Origin: Margaritispora aquatica | Taxonomy: Eukaryota; Ascomycota; Leotiomycetes; Helotiales; Discinellaceae | DNA: 64,000 nucleotides | Assembly (NCBI GenBank): GCA_007644065.1 | Contig: VJWN01000005.1 | Location: 744,001-808,000 of the forward strand | Direction: 5' to 3' | Part shown: in pieces, positions 59,683 through 64,000 of the stretch | Layout of the letters: every line of letters begins with the position of its first letter | Position numbering within the stretch: position 1 is the stretch's first letter | Translations under genes and position numbers: made by a program | The notes under the pieces: generated by a model | Seen by the model: only the letters and a program-made list of their open reading frames with translations | What the model was told of the DNA's origin: nothing | Databases searched by the model: none

Positions 59683-61646
59683 CTACTCAGTCTCCAAAGT
59701 GCATAGACTCGCGTCTCCTTGTGTGCAGAAAATCATTTGCACTGGTCCGGCACGAATACCTCTGGTTAGCATGCGTTCCCTCATCTCAGCCAGTCTGGGG
59801 CTTGCATCGGTCTGGGTTCGATTGTTACCATTGGCATCTTTTCGACCAGACCACAATACTTCACCAGCGGCGGATGCTCGTGGCCAGACCATATCGTCGA
59901 AGTTCACAGGGTCGGTTTGTTCAGCCCACATGTGTACCTCACCTCCCATTACCAGATGCGTGGCGTTTGCGGGTACGCCTGCCAGTGGATCATAGGAGTA
60001 CATGAGTCTCCAGTTCTTGACCGGCTTGCAATAGTCCTGGAATGGGTAGAATTCTGCAAATTGCTTCTCGGTGAAGTCGAGCCATTGGCCCCTTCCACAA
60101 TCAAGATACCAGTAGTTGTAATTGCCGACAAGGACCTTGTGGCCCTTGGCAGTGATCTGGGCAACGGCTTCATCACTTTGCCATGATTGCACCAAAACAT
60201 CTTTTCCGAGTTTCAAATCCCAGTCGAGGGCCATTTCTTCCCATACCATTGGTGTCAGTCCCGCTTTTCTTATCTGATCGTGGTTGCGATCCACAAACTT
60301 TTGGAGGAATGGCTGGATAATAGAGAGATTATCTGATTTGATGGTCTCATCGAGAGTGTATGCTGCAAGCTTGACTTCGTCACCACTATATGATAAGTCA
60401 GTGTAATTCTTCCAACATTGTTCAAGACTCTGCATGGAGACTACTGAAAACCCATCAAAATAATGGCTGGACGTAGCTTACCCAGTATGAAAGTATGCTG
60501 AATATGGCTTAACACGTGGCAAAACATCGTCCAGGAGTTTCTCGAGAAAGGCGTCAACGGCTGGTGAATTGAGCTTCAATGAACCACAAGGAGGCTCGGC
60601 ACAATATTTGTTCCATGGATGCGCCTGGAACGCCGTGATCAATTCTGGATGAGACAAACCGATCGATGTAGTGTGGCCTGGCATGTCGAACTCGGTAATT
60701 ACTTCGACTCCTCGCATGACAGCATACGTCTGTATATTTCTGAAGTCTGCTGGTGAGTAGGACAGCCCTTTGAGGTAGGCACCTTTCTGAGACAGTTCAG
60801 GAATTGATGGAATATCCAACGGCCAAGACTGAGAATCAGTCATGTGCAGATGTAGCCGGTTAAATTTGTTCATAGAAAGAGCATCAATGGTCCTCAAGAT
60901 GTCAGCAACTGGGTACCAAGCACGACTCAGATCCATGTTCAAGCCTAAAGATATCGTCAAATTGCTTTCTTGAGCTTGTACAACCAAAACTTACCTCTGT
61001 GAGGAAACTTTGGGCTATCGCAGATGCTCACAGGAGCTAGCTTAGTGTATAACCCGACACTAGTACCAGATGAGTGTTGATAAAACAGTTGTGTGAAGGA
61101 TTCAAGGCCATATATGACACCATTAGGCGAGAAAGCTGAGATCTTTGCTGTTCCATCGGCGGAAATGGTAAGATTGTATGATTCGTTGAGCTCTCCAGCA
61201 AGTGGTTTGAATGTGCTTGCGGTATCGATTCCAGTCTGTGTAATTTCGAGGCAAGTGATGTAAACCTTCTTAGATTGTGATGATGGTTCGTACTCTGAAA
61301 GTTGATTCCGAGGGAATAGCTTCCATGGTAGCAAGCTCTGAGTGAAGAGCACCTGTAATGTCCGGGCAACCGCGGATTGGATAACGATTTGGCTGGTGAA
61401 GTTGACATTCCCAGGAACACCGGCAGCATAATTAGGAAACTGTTGTTCATCGAGAACTTTCTCAGTATTGCTCTCAAGGAAAGGATGAAAAGGGGGAAAT
61501 TGCCATACACTTTGGCCATTAAGGGTCACTTTCAGACCTGGAGCAACCCAAACGACCGAGCTCCCCGTTGAAAGAGATGTAGGTATAGGCCATATCGCGA
61601 CAACTTGTGTTACCAAAAGAAATAATGAACTGCAAAATAGAAACAT
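59683..61646 (-). CDS. Secreted beta-N-acetylhexosaminidase (GH20)
   Basis: Removes terminal GlcNAc from chitin oligomers in chitin degradation and wall remodelling. Three exons (61646-60995, 60944-60482, 60385-59683) give 605 residues. Signal peptide: MFLFCSSLFLLVTQVVA. The GH20b domain has IWPIPTSLSTGSSVVWV and GTAKISAFSPNGVIYGLESFTQLF. The catalytic barrel has HRG|LNMDLSRAWYPV, NRLHLHMTDSQSWPL, VITEFDMPGHT, and FHTGGDEV with the catalytic Asp374-Glu375 pair right after the exon 2/3 junction. Further on are TPMVWEEMALDW, GNYNYWYLDCGRGQW, and HMWAEQTDPVNFDDMVWPRASAAGEVLWSG. Length and motifs are normal for fungal NAG enzymes; several N-glycosylation sequons are present. Confidence 0.96.
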
Positions 61647-63253
61647 GGCTGCGTGTGATGGTGTTTGGTAAGGAAATATGCGAATGAAATATGAGTGAGA
61701 TGAAGATGAGACTTTCTAAGAGGAGAAGATGAAATCTTTATATGTCCAAGGCTTCTGAACACAAGGTTGAACAATGGGAGCACCAAAATTCCTGTCGTCA
61801 ACCACAACCCATGCAGGGGATCAGGTACGAGTTGAGGCTGGAGTGACTCGAAGAATAGGAGCTGACTGGTGGCTGAGCTTGGGTGCTTGATCGTGATATC
61901 GATTGACTGGTGATTTGAACCGAGACACCAAAACGTTATTCACTGGTCCAGCGGGTACGAGCTGTAGACAAGACGGCGCCAACCGTTGAGATAGATTTGA
62001 TAGCAAATGATTAATTCCACAGAAGAGTCGCAGGATTTCAGTGGTGCTTCGGTCAGAATGAGGGGAATTGTAACGTTACGGCGAAACGGATAGTTTGTGA
62101 ACCCTAACTTTGAGATTTGTGACAAAATGTAATGTAAAGCTCAATAGATCATTACTGTGCTCGCATTGAACCGGAATTTGTGAGTCGACTTCGTACGCGA
62201 GATTGACAAACAATTGTTGTTATGCCTTATTGGTGTTGGTTCGTGGGATGGGAGCCTCACTGTCTCACCCAATCTGACCCGAGCATGTGCTGCGGTGAGT
62301 GGTGACTTTAAGACAGCTCCCAAATTAGATCATTAGGATGCGGATCCTCGAGTTTGAATTGAGCGATGAATGTCTGAAGTTCAAGTAAGCTTTTTACTTA
62401 GTACGAAGTGTAATTCATAAGACCTTCTCAATCACGATAAAGTCAGGAGAGTTGAGGAAGTTTACTAGCGAGGGCATTGAACATCTATCTTATCGTGTGA
62501 TCGAAGCAGGAGAATTGACACTTCCGAAGCCAGAAACGTCGATTTGGTCGTCCTAAGGAAATGTTACAATTGATTCGAGTTCGAAGTGAATTACTCACGG
62601 AATGCTAAGTGTTGGAGCACCAAGTACCTAGAGAGATGAGGTGAAGGCTGAACAAGAGGAACCCGAAAGCATGCTCACACTGCATCTTTTAATCTCATAT
62701 ATCACGTGACAATACCAAGATCTCATAGGTAGTTAGCATAAGGTAAATTGTGGGTGATTATTGATGAAGTTTAAGTACACGAATCCTTCTGGAAGTATAG
62801 TAGCATACCGACCAAATTACCCATAGCGATATCTTGATTGAACACTGCGTCGGCGTATCAGTGGAATGGAATTTGTCGAACATCTGAGGAAGGGTGAGAG
62901 TCACGGGAGTTTGAGAATATGTTCTGCCGTTTTTCACCGATAGTATTGCTGACTAATAACATGGTCTTGACCAAATTCCATTCACGACTTGCCTCCAGCA
63001 TCCTCAATTCTGCGACAGGAAAAGTAACCCACTCTCTTTCACGAGTTTGCGAGAACAATCATTTCGCCCACAAAGAGATTTGCAGTCCTCCAATACTACT
63101 CTCAACAGACGCGCCAATCTCCCTTCTTCTTTCCTTTCGAACTGACACGCGACCGAACCAGCAGTCTATCAATCTCTCGCAAGCCTGATCAAGCCCGTCT
63201 TAATCAGCCTCAATAACCTTGGAACAAAGGATCGCAAGAGTCTGCAGATTCTC
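61647..63253. other. Intergenic region upstream of NAB2
   Basis: About 1.6 kb between the divergent hexosaminidase and NAB2 start codons. Only short open frames, none recognisable. No clear operator or repeat was seen. Confidence 0.45.
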
Positions 63254-64000
63254 ATGATGGCTGCCGAAGTCGTTGCAGACTCAGCTTTAGCTCATGCGCT
63301 GAATGCTGCTATACAGCCGAAGTTGGTGGAGGTGGGATGGAGCACAATTTCAGACGATTCTGCGCTCTCAGAGTACATCATCCTCATGCTGGTCAACGGC
63401 AAGACACAAGATCAAATATCATCAGAGCTCTCGGGTGAACTTCTAAACCTAGGCGAAGATGATCCAGGGGCAAGAGATTTTGCGCAGTGGTTGTTCGCGC
63501 AGATCAATGTCCTGAAAGCGCAACAAAATGGTGGCGACAGTGCGAGTCTTCAGGACACTGGGATGGACCAAGCGGAGGGACCTTCTGGAGCTCAAGATGC
63601 AGTGATGGGAGAAATGGCAGACATCTCTGATGCTGGCGAAAACAATGTGTATGCAAACCAAGCCTTGCACCTTTTCCTAGGTTGCAACCTCTATGAAAGA
63701 ATTACCAGACTAACGAATTGTAGACCCACTGGCCCAAAGTCGATGCGCAACGGAAATGGCAATTCTCGACCTAGAGATAAGCGCATGCTCGGTCATCTAG
63801 CAAAGGCGATGGACAGATCACACGATGTTCTGCATAGAGTACGCCCTCAAAACGGTAACGAACGGATAAACACACATGCCCGTGCTGCACCAACTGGCCC
63901 TCGTCAACAGAACTCTACAATTCGAGGTGGTCCTCGGAATGTCAATGGTCGCTTCAACAATAATATGACGCCTCAACAGATGCAGCAGGGTCTGGCTGGA
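63254..64000 (+). CDS. NAB2: Nuclear poly(A)-RNA-binding protein NAB2, N-terminal part
   Basis: Poly(A)-binding protein of nuclear mRNPs, limiting tail length and promoting export. The CDS runs off the window end. Exon 1 is 63254-63648; exon 2 starts at 63724 and is open to 64000, 223 complete residues visible. The N-terminal PWI-like fold is clear: LAHALNAAIQPKLVEVGWST, DDSALSEYIILMLVNGKTQDQI, SGELLNLGEDDPGARDFAQWL. The linker is acidic, then Arg/Gly/Asn/Gln-rich, as before the CCCH zinc fingers that should lie downstream. The intron starts GTATGC with branch CTAAC, joining NNV|PTGPKSMRNG. ATG 63254 is followed immediately by a second ATG; either may start. Confidence 0.9.
   Translation, partial: MMAAEVVADSALAHALNAAIQPKLVEVGWSTISDDSALSEYIILMLVNGKTQDQISSELSGELLNLGEDDPGARDFAQWLFAQINVLKAQQNGGDSASLQDTGMDQAEGPSGAQDAVMGEMADISDAGENNVYANQALHLFLGCNLYERITRLTNCRPTGPKSMRNGNGNSRPRDKRMLGHLAKAMDRSHDVLHRVRPQNGNERINTHARAAPTGPRQQNSTIRGGPRNVNGRFNNNMTPQQMQQGLAG

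Noticed and set aside
57101..61646. P450 and hexosaminidase as part of a secondary-metabolite cluster
   Set aside because: No backbone synthase, transporter or cluster regulator is nearby; neighbours are housekeeping genes.

Overview
The window is nuclear chromosomal DNA of a filamentous ascomycete (Pezizomycotina). Short spliceosomal introns of about 45-140 nt carry GTRNGT donors, CTAAC/CTGAC-type branch sites and a nearby AG. The gene set is typical of these fungi: single-function ADE8-type GAR transformylase, DUF3074, a serine-rich cupredoxin-type protein, a GPI-type mucin, a CYP52-like P450 and a secreted GH20 hexosaminidase. Gene style suggests Leotiomycetes, but that is inference. I reconstructed 24 protein genes (the last one cut by the window edge) by joining exons so that reading frame and family motifs continue across each junction, plus one intron-containing tRNA.

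Layout: 968-3863 low-complexity fungal protein (+); 4428-5327 lumazine synthase RIB4 (-); 5740-6705 DUF3074 protein (+); 6965-7805 GAR transformylase (-); 8163-8910 THOC5-like (+); 9886-11331 cupredoxin-like membrane protein (+); 11737-14006 GPI-type mucin (-); 14959-16454 Rad60/Esc2-like SUMO-like-domain protein (-); 16786-17135 LSM6 (+); 17329-18340 methyltransferase (-). Next comes a gene-poor AT-rich stretch, 18341-21937, with a degenerate tandem repeat and a tRNA-Phe. Then 21938-24581 CAMK-type kinase (-); 25330-26276 proteasome beta7 (-); 26485-27409 SAP30BP/HCNGP-like (+); 28528-30707 Chk2-type FHA kinase (+); 31575-33784 MDM31 (-); 34060-35066 PNO1 (+); 36398-37081 small heat-shock protein (-); 39782-41760 RRM-YTH m6A reader (-). 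A 7.5-kb stretch without a recognisable gene follows. It ends at 49246-50090 proteasome beta6 (-), 50350-56356 PI 4-kinase STT4 (+), 57101-58788 P450 (-), 59683-61646 beta-hexosaminidase (-) and 63254-end NAB2 (+, partial).

Most genes are housekeeping and unlinked in function: purine and riboflavin synthesis, 20S proteasome beta6 and beta7, mRNP export and decay (THOC5, NAB2, LSM6, YTH), ribosome biogenesis (PNO1), genome stability (Rad60-like, Chk2-like), phosphoinositide signalling and mitochondrial morphology. Many are divergent pairs sharing 200-410 bp promoters. No biosynthetic cluster, intact transposon, CRISPR array or virus was seen.

The least ordinary features are gene-structure anomalies: an 11-nt microexon followed by an intron with an AT instead of GT donor (methyltransferase), a GC-AG intron plus an in-frame TGA in the cupredoxin-like gene, and a tRNA-Phe with two unusual tertiary/stem positions. 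The degenerate ~125-156 bp tandem repeat, a cluster of perfect palindromes upstream of the heat-shock gene, and a long acidic insertion inside the YTH fold are also worth attention.
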